In this document: in pieces, positions 12,117-21,361 of the stretch
Layout: every line of letters starts with the position of its first letter
How positions within the stretch are numbered: the first letter of the stretch is position 1
Assembly (NCBI RefSeq): GCF_022809125.1
Contig: NZ_JALGBI010000001.1
Location: forward strand, 1,550,001 to 1,614,000
Reading direction: 5' to 3'
DNA length: 64,000 nt
From: Variovorax terrae
GTDB lineage: Bacteria > Pseudomonadota > Gammaproteobacteria > Burkholderiales > Burkholderiaceae_C
Notes under the pieces: generated by a model
Databases searched by the model: none
What the model saw: only the letters and a program-made list of their open reading frames with translations
What the model was told of the DNA's origin: nothing
Program-made: the position numbers and the translations under genes

Positions 12117-14033
12117 TTGAATAATCAGTGGTTTTCGAAAATTGCCGTTTGGCTGGTGATCGCCCTGGTGCTGTTCACCGTGTTCAAACAGTTTGATGCG
12201 CGTGGCGTGGCCGGCGCCACCAGCATGGGGTACTCCGATTTCCTGGAAGAAGTGCGCGGCAAGCGCATCAAGAGCGCCATCATCCAGGAAGGCCAGGGCG
12301 GCACCGAGATCGTGGCCATGACCACCGACGACCGCAAGGTGCGCACCACCGCCACCTACCTCGACCGCGGCCTGGTCGGCGACCTGATCAACAACAACGT
12401 CAAGTTCGACGTCAAGCCGCGCGAAGAGGGCTCGCTGCTCATGACGCTGCTGGTGAGCTGGGGCCCGATGCTGCTGCTGATCGGCGTCTGGATCTACTTC
12501 ATGCGGCAGATGCAGGGCGGCGGCAAGGGCGGGGCGTTCAGCTTCGGCAAGAGCAAGGCCCGCATGCTCGACGAGAACAACAACCAGGTCACGTTCGCCG
12601 ACGTGGCCGGCTGCGACGAGGCCAAGGAAGAAGTCAAGGAAGTGGTCGACTTCCTCAAGGACCCGCAGAAATTCCAGAAGCTCGGCGGCCGCATCCCGCG
12701 CGGCCTGCTGCTGGTCGGCCCCCCGGGCACCGGCAAGACGCTGCTGGCCAAGTCGATCGCCGGCGAGGCCAAGGTGCCGTTCTTCAGCATCTCGGGCTCC
12801 GATTTCGTTGAAATGTTCGTCGGCGTGGGCGCGGCCCGCGTGCGCGACATGTTCGAGAACGCCAAGAAGAATGCGCCCTGCATCATCTTCATCGATGAAA
12901 TCGACGCGGTCGGCCGCCAGCGCGGCGCGGGCCTGGGCGGGGGCAACGACGAGCGCGAACAGACCCTGAACCAGATGCTGGTCGAGATGGACGGCTTCGA
13001 GACCAACCTCGGCGTGATCGTGGTGGCGGCCACCAACCGGCCCGACATCCTGGACGCCGCCTTGTTGCGCCCGGGCCGCTTCGACCGCCAGGTCTACGTG
13101 ACGCTGCCCGACATCCGCGGCCGCGAGCAGATCCTCAACGTGCACATGCGCAAGGTGCCGATCGGCCAGGACGTGAACCCGAGCATCATCGCCCGCGGCA
13201 CGCCCGGCATGTCGGGCGCCGACCTCGCCAACCTGTGCAACGAAGCCGCGCTGATGGCTGCGCGCCGCAATGCGCGCGTGGTCGAGATGCAGGACTTCGA
13301 GAAGGCCAAGGACAAGATCTTCATGGGCCCCGAGCGCAAGAGCATGGTGATGCCCGAGGAAGAGCGCCGCAACACGGCCTACCACGAGTCCGGCCATGCG
13401 CTGATCGGCAAGCTGCTGCCCAAGTGCGACCCGGTGCACAAGGTCACCATCATCCCGCGCGGCCGCGCCCTGGGCGTGACCATGAGCCTGCCGGCGCAGG
13501 ACCGCTACAGCTACGACCGCGAGTACATGCTGAACCAGATCAGCATGCTGTTCGGCGGCCGCATCGCCGAGGAAGTGTTCATGCACCAGATGACCACCGG
13601 CGCTTCCAACGACTTCGAGCGCGCCACCCAGATCGCGCGCGACATGGTGATGCGCTACGGCATGACCGAGGCGCTGGGCCCGATGGTCTACGCCGAGAAC
13701 GAGGGCGAGGTGTTCCTGGGCCGCTCGGTCACCAAGACCACCAACATGAGCGAATCCACCATGCAGAAGGTGGATGCCGAGGTGCGCAAGATCATCGACG
13801 ACCAGTACGCACTGGCGCGCAAGCTGATCGAGGACAACAGCGACAAGATGCACGCCATGGCCAAGGCGCTACTCGAGTGGGAAACCATCGACAGCGAACA
13901 GCTCGACGACATCATGGCCGGCCGCGAGCCGCGCCCGCCCAAGGACTGGACGCCTCGCACTCCCTCCTCGGGCGGTGGGGGCAGTGGCGGCGCCACGCCC
14001 GTCAAGCCGGATCCGGCGCCCACGGTGGCCTGA
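12117..14033 (+). CDS. ftsH: ATP-dependent zinc metalloprotease FtsH
   Basis: Hexameric inner-membrane AAA+ protease that degrades misassembled membrane proteins and regulators such as LpxC. The 638-residue product has TM1 at about 6-24, a periplasmic domain, TM2 at about 100-122, an AAA+ module with Walker A (GPPGTGKT) and Walker B (IIFIDEID), and the zinc-protease motif HESGH in [14 protein letters not shown]. The start is a TTG at 12117 with GGAG at 12107-12110. The ATG at 12063 would put 18 unusual residues before the membrane anchor. A -10-like TAAAAT lies at 12059-12064. An intrinsic terminator follows the gene. Confidence 0.96.
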   Translation: MNNQWFSKIAVWLVIALVLFTVFKQFDARGVAGATSMGYSDFLEEVRGKRIKSAIIQEGQGGTEIVAMTTDDRKVRTTATYLDRGLVGDLINNNVKFDVKPREEGSLLMTLLVSWGPMLLLIGVWIYFMRQMQGGGKGGAFSFGKSKARMLDENNNQVTFADVAGCDEAKEEVKEVVDFLKDPQKFQKLGGRIPRGLLLVGPPGTGKTLLAKSIAGEAKVPFFSISGSDFVEMFVGVGAARVRDMFENAKKNAPCIIFIDEIDAVGRQRGAGLGGGNDEREQTLNQMLVEMDGFETNLGVIVVAATNRPDILDAALLRPGRFDRQVYVTLPDIRGREQILNVHMRKVPIGQDVNPSIIARGTPGMSGADLANLCNEAALMAARRNARVVEMQDFEKAKDKIFMGPERKSMVMPEEERRNTAYHESGHALIGKLLPKCDPVHKVTIIPRGRALGVTMSLPAQDRYSYDREYMLNQISMLFGGRIAEEVFMHQMTTGASNDFERATQIARDMVMRYGMTEALGPMVYAENEGEVFLGRSVTKTTNMSESTMQKVDAEVRKIIDDQYALARKLIEDNSDKMHAMAKALLEWETIDSEQLDDIMAGREPRPPKDWTPRTPSSGGGGSGGATPVKPDPAPTVA

Positions 14034-14059
14034 CGGCCCGGGGTGAACTGATGAAAAAT

Positions 14060-14082
14060 GGGGCCGCGAGGCCCCGTTTTTT
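14060..14082 (+). terminator. Intrinsic terminator after ftsH
   Basis: GGGGCC and GGCCCC form a six-bp GC stem around a four-base loop, followed by GTTTTTTG. It sits 10 bases before the folP start, so it also decides that start: an in-frame ATG at 14051 would lie ahead of the hairpin. Confidence 0.85.
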
Positions 14083-14092
14083 GATATCGACC

Positions 14093-14923
14093 ATGCTTTG
14101 GCAAACCTCCCGCTTCCAGATCGACCTGGCAACGCCCCGGGTGATGGGCATCGTCAACGTGACGCCGGACTCCTTCTCGGACGGCGGGCAGCATGCCGGC
14201 GTTTCCGCGGCGCTGCGGCATTGCGAACAACTGCTGGCGCAAGGCGCACACATCCTCGACATTGGCGGCGAATCGACGCGCCCGGGCAGCCCGGCCGTGC
14301 CGCTGGACGAGGAACTGGCCCGGGTGCTGCCGGTGGTGCGCGAAGCCGTGGCGCTGGGTGTGCCCCTGTCGATCGATACCTACAAGCCGCAGGTGATGCA
14401 GGCCGCGCTCGACCTGGGGGCTGACATCGTCAACGACATCTGGGCCCTGCGGCGCGATGGCGCGGCCGAGGTGGTGGCGCGCCACCCGGCCTGCGGCGTG
14501 TGCCTGATGCACATGCACCGCGACCCGCAGACCATGCAGGTGGCCCCGATGGAGGGCGACGTGGTGCCGCAGGTGCTGTCGTTCCTGGCGCAGCAAACCT
14601 CGGCCCTGCTGGCGCGGGGCGTCGCGGCCTCCCGCATCGTGTGGGATGCCGGCACGGGCTTCGGCAAGACGGTGGCGCAGAATTTTGCGCTGCTGGCACG
14701 CCAGCGCGAACTGCTGGGCGCGGGGTATCCGCTGCTGGCGGGCTGGTCGCGCAAGTCCTCCCTGGGCGCGGTGACCGGGCTGGACGTGGGGCAGCGCCTG
14801 GTGCCCAGCGTGGCGGCGGCCGTGCTCGCGGTGGAGCGCGGCGCCCGGGTCGTGCGCGTGCACGACGTGGCCGCAACCGTGGCGGGGCTCAAGGTCTGGT
14901 CGGCCATGAATTCGGAAAACTGA
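14093..14923 (+). CDS. folP: Dihydropteroate synthase
   Basis: Condenses 6-hydroxymethyl-7,8-dihydropterin pyrophosphate with p-aminobenzoate; target of sulfonamides. The 276-residue TIM barrel (E. coli 282) shows [15 protein letters not shown], the GGESTRPG loop, the SIDTYKP strand, the MHMHRDP pABA-side segment and the pterin-binding DAGTGFGKT region. ATG at 14093 follows the ftsH terminator directly and lacks a clear ribosome binding site. The order ftsH-folP-glmM is the same as in E. coli. Transcription may depend on leakage through the terminator or on a promoter not recognised here. Confidence 0.94.
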   Translation: MLWQTSRFQIDLATPRVMGIVNVTPDSFSDGGQHAGVSAALRHCEQLLAQGAHILDIGGESTRPGSPAVPLDEELARVLPVVREAVALGVPLSIDTYKPQVMQAALDLGADIVNDIWALRRDGAAEVVARHPACGVCLMHMHRDPQTMQVAPMEGDVVPQVLSFLAQQTSALLARGVAASRIVWDAGTGFGKTVAQNFALLARQRELLGAGYPLLAGWSRKSSLGAVTGLDVGQRLVPSVAAAVLAVERGARVVRVHDVAATVAGLKVWSAMNSEN

Positions 14924-14942
14924 ACCACAAGGACGAGGGAAC

Positions 14943-16277
14943 ATGACAAGAAAATACTTTGGGACCGACGGCATCCGCGGCACGGTGGGCCAGGCCCCGA
15001 TCACGCCGGACTTCGTGCTGCGTCTGGCGCATGCCGTGGGCCGCGTGCTCAAGCGCACCGAGGCGCGCCCGACCGTGCTGATCGGCAAGGACACCCGCAT
15101 CTCCGGCTACATGCTGGAGAGTGCGCTGGAGTCGGGCTTCAACTCCGCCGGCGTCGATGTGATCCTGCTCGGGCCGCTGCCCACGCCCGGCGTGGCCTAC
15201 CTCACGCGCGCGCTGCGCGCCAGCCTCGGCGTGGTGATCAGCGCCAGCCACAACGCCTTTCCCGACAACGGCATCAAGTTCTTCAGCGCCCAGGGCACCA
15301 AGCTGCCCGATGCCTGGGAGCAGGCGGTGGAAGCCGCGCTGGACGAGCCGCCGGTGTGGGCCGACTCGGCCACCCTGGGCAAGGCGCGCCGGCTCGATGA
15401 CGCGGCGGGCCGCTACATCGAGTTCTGCAAGAGCACCTTTGCCAACGATCTCACGCTCAAGGGCGTGAAGATCGTGGTCGACGCGGCCCATGGCGCGGCC
15501 TACCACATCGCGCCCAAGGTGTTCCACGAACTCGGCGCCGAGGTGGTGGCGATCGGCTGCGCGCCGGACGGGCTCAACATCAACCACGAGGTGGGCGCGA
15601 CCCACCCGCAGGCCCTGATCGAGGCCGTGCGGGCGAACCACGCGGACTACGGCATCGCGCTCGATGGCGATGCCGACCGCCTGCAGCTGGTGGATGCCGA
15701 GGGCCGCCTCTACAACGGCGACGAGGTGCTGTACCTGATGGTGGCCGAGCGCCTGGCGCGCGGCGAGCCGGTGCCCGGCGCCGTGGGCACCCTGATGACC
15801 AACATGGCCGTGGAAGTGGCGTTCAAGACCAGGGGAGTGCAGTTCGTGCGCGCCAAGGTGGGCGACCGCTATGTGCTCGAAGAGCTGGACAAGCGCGGCT
15901 GGCTGCTCGGCGGCGAGGGCTCGGGCCACCTGCTGGCGCTGGACAAGCACACCACGGGCGACGGCCTCATCAGCGCCCTGCAGGTGCTGCAGGCCTGCGT
16001 GCGCAGCGGCCGCACGCTCGCCCAGCTGCTGGCCGATGTGACGCTGTTCCCGCAGACCCTGATCAATGTGCGCCTGCAGCCGGGGCAGGACTGGAAGGCC
16101 AGCGCCCGGCTGGCTTCGGAAACCCAGGCTGTCGAAACCGCGCTTGGCAACGCCGGCCGCGTGCTCATCCGCGCCAGCGGCACCGAGCCGCTGGTGCGCG
16201 TGATGGTCGAGGCGCGTGACGCGCAGCAGGCCCAGGCCAGCGCACAGCGGCTGGCCGAGGCGCTGCGTGCCGGCTGA
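14943..16277 (+). CDS. glmM: Phosphoglucosamine mutase
   Basis: Interconverts glucosamine-6-P and glucosamine-1-P, feeding UDP-GlcNAc for peptidoglycan and for the lipid A genes at the window start. The 444-residue protein (E. coli 445) has the four-domain alpha-D-phosphohexomutase layout: the start [10 protein letters not shown], the phosphoserine loop [16 protein letters not shown], the metal loop [10 protein letters not shown], sugar-binding GGEGSGH, and phosphate-binding [20 protein letters not shown] before the ATG fits a ribosome binding site. Confidence 0.96.
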   Translation: MTRKYFGTDGIRGTVGQAPITPDFVLRLAHAVGRVLKRTEARPTVLIGKDTRISGYMLESALESGFNSAGVDVILLGPLPTPGVAYLTRALRASLGVVISASHNAFPDNGIKFFSAQGTKLPDAWEQAVEAALDEPPVWADSATLGKARRLDDAAGRYIEFCKSTFANDLTLKGVKIVVDAAHGAAYHIAPKVFHELGAEVVAIGCAPDGLNINHEVGATHPQALIEAVRANHADYGIALDGDADRLQLVDAEGRLYNGDEVLYLMVAERLARGEPVPGAVGTLMTNMAVEVAFKTRGVQFVRAKVGDRYVLEELDKRGWLLGGEGSGHLLALDKHTTGDGLISALQVLQACVRSGRTLAQLLADVTLFPQTLINVRLQPGQDWKASARLASETQAVETALGNAGRVLIRASGTEPLVRVMVEARDAQQAQASAQRLAEALRAG

Positions 16278-16370
16278 GGGGAGCGGCCGTGGCCGCTGGC
16301 GGCGAGTTCGCCGTGCGGCCCGCGCTGCCTGTGCTGCCCACGGGTTCCCGATGCGAATGAAGGATTTGAC

Positions 16371-16691
16371 ATGAGTGCCTGGCTTTCCATTGCGGCGCCG
16401 TACCTGCCCGAGATCATCAAGCTCGCCCAGCCGCTGTTCACGCGCGCCAAATCGCCCGACAAGTCGCCCGAGGTGATGGCCCAGCAGATCGCGGAGCTGC
16501 AGGCCGCGGCCACCCAGAACGCCGAGGCGATCAAGCTGCTGGCCACCCAGATGCAGGGCACCATCGACGGCCTGCAGGCCGCCGCCACGACGCTGGAAAA
16601 GAAGCTGCAGCGCGCCTACCTGCTGGCCGTGGTGGCCGCCACCGTGGCGGTGCTGGGCTTCGGCGTGGCGGCCTACGCGCTGGGGCGCTGA
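16371..16691 (+). CDS. Small coiled-coil protein with C-terminal membrane anchor, unknown function
   Basis: 106 residues. Residues 1-30 form an amphipathic start (SIAAPYLPEIIKLAQPLF). About 34-78 is an Ala/Gln-rich stretch with heptad character (AQQIAELQAAATQNAEAIKLL) likely to form a coiled coil, and 82-103 is one strong membrane span (LLAVVAATVAVLGFGVAAYAL) followed by GR. That is the shape of a tail-anchored or membrane-tethered oligomer. No family is recognised. It follows glmM by 93 bases, and its last 19 bases overlap the convergent aquaporin gene. Codon usage is like the neighbours, so it looks like a real gene. Confidence 0.65.
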   Translation: MSAWLSIAAPYLPEIIKLAQPLFTRAKSPDKSPEVMAQQIAELQAAATQNAEAIKLLATQMQGTIDGLQAAATTLEKKLQRAYLLAVVAATVAVLGFGVAAYALGR

Positions 16692-17389
16692 GCCGGCTCG
16701 GCGCCCGGCAGTGGGCCGAGCCAGCGCGACAGCCCCAGGCCCGCAACCGCGCCCAGGCCCTGCGCCAGCACGAAGCCCGGGGCGCTGGCCGGCGCGATGC
16801 CCGCGAAGCTGTCGCTCAGCATGCGGCCCAGCACGGCCGCCGGGTTGGCGAAGCTGGTGCTGGCGGTGAACCAGTAGGCCGCGCCGATGTAACAGGCCAC
16901 CAGCGCGCCGGCCCGCTTCGCCGAAGCGCGCAGCACCACCAGGATCAGGCCCGCCGTGGCCACGGCTTCGGCCAGCCACTGGCCCCAGCCCGTGAACTGG
17001 CCGGTAGCCGACCAGCCGCCGCGCAGCCGGTGGCTCACCTGCAGAATGTCGAGATCGAACATCGCGTGCGCCAGCCAGGCGCCGGCGACGGCGCCGAGCA
17101 ACTGGGATGCTATGAAATAAAGAGCAACCCGCGTCCGCTGCGCCTGGACCTGCGGCCCTTTGAAGGCCAAAACCAGGGTGACCAGCGGATTGAAGTGGGC
17201 GCCGCTGACCGGGCCCAGCAGCTCGATCAGCACATACAGCGCGGCGGCCGTGGCCAGCGTGTTGGCGAGCAGCGCCAGCGCCATGTTGCCGCCGGCCAGC
17301 CGCTCGGCCATGAGGCCGGAGCCGATCACGGCGCAGAGCAGGGCGGCGGTGCCGGTGAACTCGGCCAGGGCCTGGCGGGGCAGCGTCAT
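16673..17389 (-). CDS. MIP-family channel (aquaporin/aquaglyceroporin) in an ars operon
   Basis: 238 residues with six membrane segments and the two half-helix motifs of the MIP family: NPL in GAHFNPLVTLVL and NPA in SFANPAAVLG. The first NPA box is altered to NPL, as in several arsenic-associated channels. It is the last gene of arsR-arsC-aqp, overlapping arsC in ATGA, with no arsB or acr3 pump in view. In Sinorhizobium an aquaglyceroporin (AqpS) in this role lets arsenite flow out after ArsC reduction. The same function here is an inference from context; general water or glycerol transport is the alternative. Confidence 0.82.
   Translation of the reverse strand: MTLPRQALAEFTGTAALLCAVIGSGLMAERLAGGNMALALLANTLATAAALYVLIELLGPVSGAHFNPLVTLVLAFKGPQVQAQRTRVALYFIASQLLGAVAGAWLAHAMFDLDILQVSHRLRGGWSATGQFTGWGQWLAEAVATAGLILVVLRASAKRAGALVACYIGAAYWFTASTSFANPAAVLGRMLSDSFAGIAPASAPGFVLAQGLGAVAGLGLSRWLGPLPGAEPAQRPSA
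17109..17172 (+). repeat. Family A dispersed repeat, copy 3, inside the aquaporin gene
   Basis: Forward copy: AT core GCTATGAAATAAAGAGC, then GCGTCCGCTGCGCCTGGACC and GCGGCCCTTTGAAGGCC. It lies antisense within the channel gene and is read in frame. Confidence 0.65.
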
Positions 17390-17949
17390 GAGCCGGTGAC
17401 CGCGCGGGCGTGGCGCTGCAGCGCCGCCGTGTCCAGAGGGCCGGCCGGCAGGTCAACCAGCCGCTCCAGCCGGCGGCGGATCGCCTGCAGGGTCTGGCGG
17501 AAGGCTTCGAGCCGCTGCGCCTCCGTGCCCTCGGCGGCGGACGGGTCGGCATATCCCCAGTGCGCGGTCGCGGGGCGGCCGGGCCAGTAGGGGCAGGCCT
17601 CGCCGGCGGCGCTGTCGCACACGGTGATCACCAGGTCCATGGTGGGCGCATCCGCCTGCGCAAACTCGTCCCAACTCTTGCTGCGCAGGTCATCGGTGGC
17701 CAGGCCGGCGTCCCGCAACACCTGCAGGCCCAGGGGGTGGGGCTGCTGGTTCGCGCGCGGGCTGCTGCCGGCGGAGAAGGCGCGAAAGCGGCCCCGGCCG
17801 ATGTGGTTGAGCATGGCTTCGGCCAGAATGCTGCGCGCCGAGTTGTGGGTGCACAGAAAGAGCACGCGCAGGGGGCGCTCGTTCATGGGAAGGTGCGCCT
17901 CTGGCGCGCTGCCGTGCCGGTCGTCTTCGGGCGGCCGGGCGGCGCTCAT
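17386..17949 (-). CDS. arsC: Arsenate reductase, low-molecular-weight phosphatase type
   Basis: Reduces arsenate to arsenite using the fold of low-molecular-weight tyrosine phosphatases. The P-loop CTHNSAR (C-X5-R) lies in VLFLCTHNSARSILAEAML and a general-acid region around ITVCDSAAGEACPYWPG includes further Cys residues for the thiol relay. Starting at ATG 17949 (overlapping arsR in ATGA) gives 187 residues. A second ATG at 17886 (MNERPLRVLFLC) gives 166, the more usual family length, so the first 21 residues may be spurious. It lies between arsR and the channel gene in one operon. Confidence 0.87.
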   Translation of the reverse strand: MSAARPPEDDRHGSAPEAHLPMNERPLRVLFLCTHNSARSILAEAMLNHIGRGRFRAFSAGSSPRANQQPHPLGLQVLRDAGLATDDLRSKSWDEFAQADAPTMDLVITVCDSAAGEACPYWPGRPATAHWGYADPSAAEGTEAQRLEAFRQTLQAIRRRLERLVDLPAGPLDTAALQRHARAVTGS

Positions 17950-18302
17950 GAGCCCAGCTCCATGCTGCCGGCCGCGGCCTCTGGGCAGCAGGCGGCGGGG
18001 GGGCCGGCCTCGCAGGGTTCGCCCTGGCAGCAATGCTCGGTCAGGTAGCCCAGCAGGCGGTTCATCCGGGTGAAGTCGGCGCGGTAGATCAGGTGGCGGC
18101 CGCGCGGCTCGCTGCTGACCAGGCCAGCGTGGCTCAACTCCTTGAGGTGGAAGGACAAGGCACTGGGCGCAATGCCGAGCTGCCCGGCGATCGCGCCGGC
18201 AGGCAGGCCCTGCGGCCCGGCGACCACCAGCGCGCGGAAGGCGCGCAGGCGCTGGGCCTGGGCCAGCGCGGCGAGGGCGAGGAGGGTTTCTGTTTCAGTC
18301 AT
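17946..18302 (-). CDS. arsR: ArsR-family arsenite-responsive repressor
   Basis: Winged-helix SmtB/ArsR repressor of 118 residues; the recognition region is IAPSALSFHLKELSHAGLV, followed by the wing GRHLIYRA. The metal site typical of classical ArsR (CVCDLC in alpha-3) is absent. Instead the C-terminus is Cys-rich: C91, C92, C97, C105 and C106. This resembles the C-terminal As(III) site described for Acidithiobacillus ferrooxidans ArsR, so sensing by these cysteines is likely but inferred. ATG at 18302 (MTETETLLALAAL) is chosen because upstream in-frame sequence runs through the operator. First gene of arsR-arsC-aqp. Confidence 0.9.
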   Translation of the reverse strand: MTETETLLALAALAQAQRLRAFRALVVAGPQGLPAGAIAGQLGIAPSALSFHLKELSHAGLVSSEPRGRHLIYRADFTRMNRLLGYLTEHCCQGEPCEAGPPAACCPEAAAGSMELGS

Positions 18303-18316
18303 GGTTTCATTTTTAT

Positions 18317-18336
18317 ATTTCAATGATAGTTGAAAT
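18317..18336 (-). promoter_or_regulatory. Palindromic ArsR operator candidate
   Basis: A perfect 7-bp inverted repeat, ATTTCAA - TGATAG - TTGAAAT, lies 14 bases upstream of the arsR start codon. Its position and AT-rich character suit an ArsR operator overlapping the promoter. Confidence 0.7.
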
Positions 18337-18366
18337 GTTTTGAGATGCCAAGCCGCACCTGCCATT

Positions 18367-18422
18367 GCTATCAAATCCATAGCTGCTAATGACCACCCGA
18401 CAAGGACATCCATGGGTTTTTG
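18367..18422 (+). repeat. Family A dispersed repeat, copy 4, between arsR and phoX
   Basis: Forward copy in the divergent intergenic region: GCTATCAAATCCATAGCTGC, then ACAAGGACATCCATGGGTTTTT. Its 3' end abuts the Pho box of phoX. Confidence 0.7.
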
Positions 18423-18438
18423 TCACTCAAATGTCATG
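18421..18438 (+). promoter_or_regulatory. Pho box upstream of phoX
   Basis: Two PhoB heptamers at 11-base pitch: TGTCACT (18421-18427), CAAA, TGTCATG (18432-18438). This agrees well with the CTGTCAT-N4-CTGTCAT pattern known for PhoB. It lies 68 bases before the phoX start. Confidence 0.8.
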
Positions 18439-18505
18439 AAATGGCCACAAAGGCGTCATCACGGCCCACCAGACTCGCGGCATTGGAAATGCAGTGGAGT
18501 CCTCC

Positions 18506-20431
18506 GTGAGCAAAGGTTTCGGCAAAGGCTACGAACGGGAAGACGGCGTGAACCAGGCGCCCAATCCCTCCATTCACGAGGTGGATGGCAGCCGGCGCCA
18601 TGTCCTGAAATGCAGCTCGGCGGCGGTGGCGCTGCTGATCGGGTCGCACGCCTGGGGTGCCAGCGGTGGCAAGGGCAAGCCGCTGGGCTTCACCGGCGTG
18701 CCGGTCTCGGTGGCGGACGCCGTGGTGGTGCCGCCCGAGTACGAAGCCCAGGTGCTGTACCGCTGGGGCGATCCGGTGGGCTCGGCGGCCGGCGCGCCCG
18801 CCTTCCGCGCCGATGCCTCCAACAGCTGGCAGGAGCAGGCGCTGCAGTCGGGCATGCACCACGACGGCATGGAGTATTTCCCGCTCGACAAGAACCCGCG
18901 CCACGGCCTGCTGGCCGTGAACCACGAATACACCGACGACGGGCTGCTCCACCCCGACGGCATGAAGACCTGGAGTGCCGACAAGGTGCGCAAGGCGCAG
19001 GCCGCGCACGGGGTGAGCGTGATCGAGATCGCGGAGCGGCAGGGCCAGTGGCGCGTGGTGCCGCAGTCGCGCTATGCGCGGCGCATCACGGCCACCACCC
19101 CGATGGTGCTGGCCGGCCCGGCCGCCGGCCATGCGCTGCTGAAGACCGACGCCGACGCCTCGGGCACCCGGGTGCAGGGCACGATCAACAACTGCGCGGC
19201 CGGCCAGACGCCTTGGGGCACCTACCTGACCTGCGAGGAGAACTGGAACGGCTACTTCTCGGCGCGCGAGAAGCCCGGCGCCGACGAGCAGCGCTACGGC
19301 CTGCGCCATGGCGGCTGGGGCTACCGCTGGCACGAGCACGACGAGCGCTTCGATGCCGCCCGCCATCCAAACGAACCCCACCGCTTCGGCTGGGTGGTCG
19401 AGATCGACCCGTTCGATCCGGCCCAGGCGCCGGTCAAGCGCACGGCGCTCGGACGCATCAAGCACGAAGGCGCCACCACCACGCTGAGCCGCGACGGCCG
19501 CGCGGTGGTCTACATGGGGGATGACGAGCGCTTCGAGTACATCTACAAGTTCGTCAGCCGCGACAAGGTCCGGCCCGGCGGCTACCGGGCCAACCGCGAA
19601 CTGCTGGACCACGGCACGCTGTACGTGGCGCGCTTCGACGCGCAGGGCTATGGCCGCTGGCTGCCCCTGGTGCACGGCGACAACGGACTGACGGCCGACC
19701 GGGGCTTCGCCAGCCAGGCCGAGGTGCTGATCCGCTGCCGCCAGGCGGCCGACGTGGCCGGCGCCACCAAGATGGACCGCCCCGAGTGGATCGCTGTGCA
19801 CCCGCAGACCGGCGAGGTGTTCGTCACGCTCACCAACAACAGCCAGCGCGGCCAGCCGGGCCGGGCCCAGGGCGAGACGGTGTCCGACGCCAACCCGCGC
19901 GCCGACAACATCATGGGCCACATCATCCGCTGGCGCGAGGGCGATGCCCAGGCCGGCGATGCCGCCGCGCTGGAATTCCGCTGGATGCATTTCGCACTGG
20001 CCGGCGATCCGCAGGCCGACAAGCCCGAGCACCGCGGCAACATCCGCGGCGACATCTACGGCAGCCCCGACGGCCTGAAGGTGGACGCCGGCGGCCTGCT
20101 CTGGATCCAGACCGACGTGTCGACCTCCACCCTGCTGCAGGGCGCCTACCGGAACATGGGCAACAACATGATGCTGTGCGCCGACCCGCTGACGGGCGAA
20201 ACCAAGCGCTTTCTCACCGGCCCGTCGGGCTGCGAGATCACCGGCATCGCCTTCACGCCCGACCGCCGCACGGTGTTCATCAACATCCAGCACCCCGGCG
20301 AAACCGCCAGCGAGCGCAGCGATCCCGCAAAACCGGCGGCGGTGAGCACCTGGCCCGACGGCCAGGGCAGCCGCCCGCGCTCGGCCACGGTGGCGATCCG
20401 GCGCAAGGACGGAGGCCTCGTCGGCACCTAG
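18506..20431 (+). CDS. phoX: PhoX-type alkaline phosphatase (DUF839), Tat-exported
   Basis: Calcium/iron-dependent alkaline phosphatase that frees phosphate from organic esters outside the cytoplasmic membrane. The N-terminal Tat motif SRRHVLK (Arg 30-31) is followed by the hydrophobic SSAAVALLIGS. The body shows the family landmarks NHEYTDD, TCEENWNGYF, RIKHEGATTTLSRDGR, YMGDDERFEYIYKFVS and a C-terminal TGIAFTPDRRTVFINIQHPGE. GTG at 18506 is preferred because GGAG lies 7 bases before it (641 residues); a GTG at 18494 is possible. A Pho box precedes the gene and a hairpin follows it. Confidence 0.92.
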   Translation: MSKGFGKGYEREDGVNQAPNPSIHEVDGSRRHVLKCSSAAVALLIGSHAWGASGGKGKPLGFTGVPVSVADAVVVPPEYEAQVLYRWGDPVGSAAGAPAFRADASNSWQEQALQSGMHHDGMEYFPLDKNPRHGLLAVNHEYTDDGLLHPDGMKTWSADKVRKAQAAHGVSVIEIAERQGQWRVVPQSRYARRITATTPMVLAGPAAGHALLKTDADASGTRVQGTINNCAAGQTPWGTYLTCEENWNGYFSAREKPGADEQRYGLRHGGWGYRWHEHDERFDAARHPNEPHRFGWVVEIDPFDPAQAPVKRTALGRIKHEGATTTLSRDGRAVVYMGDDERFEYIYKFVSRDKVRPGGYRANRELLDHGTLYVARFDAQGYGRWLPLVHGDNGLTADRGFASQAEVLIRCRQAADVAGATKMDRPEWIAVHPQTGEVFVTLTNNSQRGQPGRAQGETVSDANPRADNIMGHIIRWREGDAQAGDAAALEFRWMHFALAGDPQADKPEHRGNIRGDIYGSPDGLKVDAGGLLWIQTDVSTSTLLQGAYRNMGNNMMLCADPLTGETKRFLTGPSGCEITGIAFTPDRRTVFINIQHPGETASERSDPAKPAAVSTWPDGQGSRPRSATVAIRRKDGGLVGT

Positions 20432-20443
20432 AACCCCTCAGAG

Positions 20444-20470
20444 GAAGCCCCGCCCGCCGGGGCTTCTTCA
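20444..20470 (+). terminator. Terminator-like hairpin after phoX
   Basis: GAAGCCCC (20444-20451) and GGGGCTTC (20459-20466) form an 8-bp stem with a 7-base loop. Only a weak pyrimidine tail follows, so some read-through into the next operon is possible. Confidence 0.65.
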
Positions 20471-20524
20471 CAAATGAACTGCACGAATACGCAACACAAC
20501 ACCGAATTGATGAAGGAGTGAACG

Positions 20525-21361
20525 ATGAAAGAACTGCCCAACCCGACCTTCCCGCTCTCGCCCGTGTCCCTGCCCAGGGGGTCACTTCACCGACCTGACC
20601 CTGCGGGCAGCCCGGCACTCGCTCAAGGTGGGCGCGGCGGTATTCAGGTTTCATGGGCGAAGCACCTCGACGAAGTCCGGCAAGCGCAGCGTCTGAGGTT
20701 CGAGGTCTTCGCGGGCGAGATGGGCGCACGGCTGGAAACGACGCTGGCCGGGCACGACATCGACCTGTTCGACGACTACTGCGAGCACCTGCTGGTGCGC
20801 GACGAGCTCACGCAGGAAGTGGTGGGCACCTACCGCGTGCTGACGCCGGCCCAGGCCCGCCGCGTGGGCGGCACCTACAGCGACACCGAGTTCGACCTGA
20901 CCCGCCTGCGCTCCCTGCGCGCGCGCATGGTGGAGCTGGGCCGCAGTTGCGTGCACCCCGAGCATCGCCACGGCGGCGTGATCCTGGCGCTGTGGGGGGC
21001 GCTGGCCGAGTTCATGGTGCGCAACCAGCTTGACACCATGATCGGCTGCGCCAGCATCCCCATGCTGCACAACGGCGTGGTCAGCGGCCAGGCCGCGGCC
21101 AGCATCTGGAACCAGGTGCGCCAGACCCACCTCGCGCCGATCGAATACCACGTGCTGCCGCGCCTGGCGCTGCCGGTGGCGGAGCTTGACGGCACGCTGG
21201 AGGTGGAGCCGCCCGCGCTGATCAAGGGCTACTTGCGCCTGGGCGCCAAGGTGCTGGGCGCGCCGGCCTGGGACCCGGACTTCAACACGGCCGACCTGCC
21301 CATGCTGATGCGCATCGCCGACCTGCCGCCGCGCTACCGCAAGCATTTCCTGGGGGTGTGA
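20525..21361 (+). CDS. OlsB-like GNAT acyltransferase (ornithine-lipid type)
   Basis: 278 residues in the acyl-ACP-dependent N-acyltransferase group that includes OlsB (ornithine to lyso-ornithine lipid) and 'hemolysin-like' proteins. Landmarks are LRFEVFAGEMGA, the DIDLFDDYCEHLLVRD acidic block, VVGTYRVLTPAQA, ELGRSCVHPEHR, and IGCASIPMLHNG. An N-terminal extension of about 40 residues is poorly conserved. The next two genes follow with 1- and 4-base overlaps and encode a PlcP-like phospholipase and a glycosyltransferase. That context supports a role in phosphorus-free membrane lipid synthesis. No OlsA-like O-acyltransferase is in the window, so ornithine lipid as product is inferred. Confidence 0.75.
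   Translation: MKELPNPTFPLSPVSLPRGSLHRPDPAGSPALAQGGRGGIQVSWAKHLDEVRQAQRLRFEVFAGEMGARLETTLAGHDIDLFDDYCEHLLVRDELTQEVVGTYRVLTPAQARRVGGTYSDTEFDLTRLRSLRARMVELGRSCVHPEHRHGGVILALWGALAEFMVRNQLDTMIGCASIPMLHNGVVSGQAAASIWNQVRQTHLAPIEYHVLPRLALPVAELDGTLEVEPPALIKGYLRLGAKVLGAPAWDPDFNTADLPMLMRIADLPPRYRKHFLGV

Noticed and set aside
14889..17552. Long antisense open frames, here and opposite lpxB, carAB, ftsH and phoX
   Set aside because: They are shadows of high GC codon use: low-complexity Ala/Arg/His-rich translations without motifs, opposite well-supported genes.
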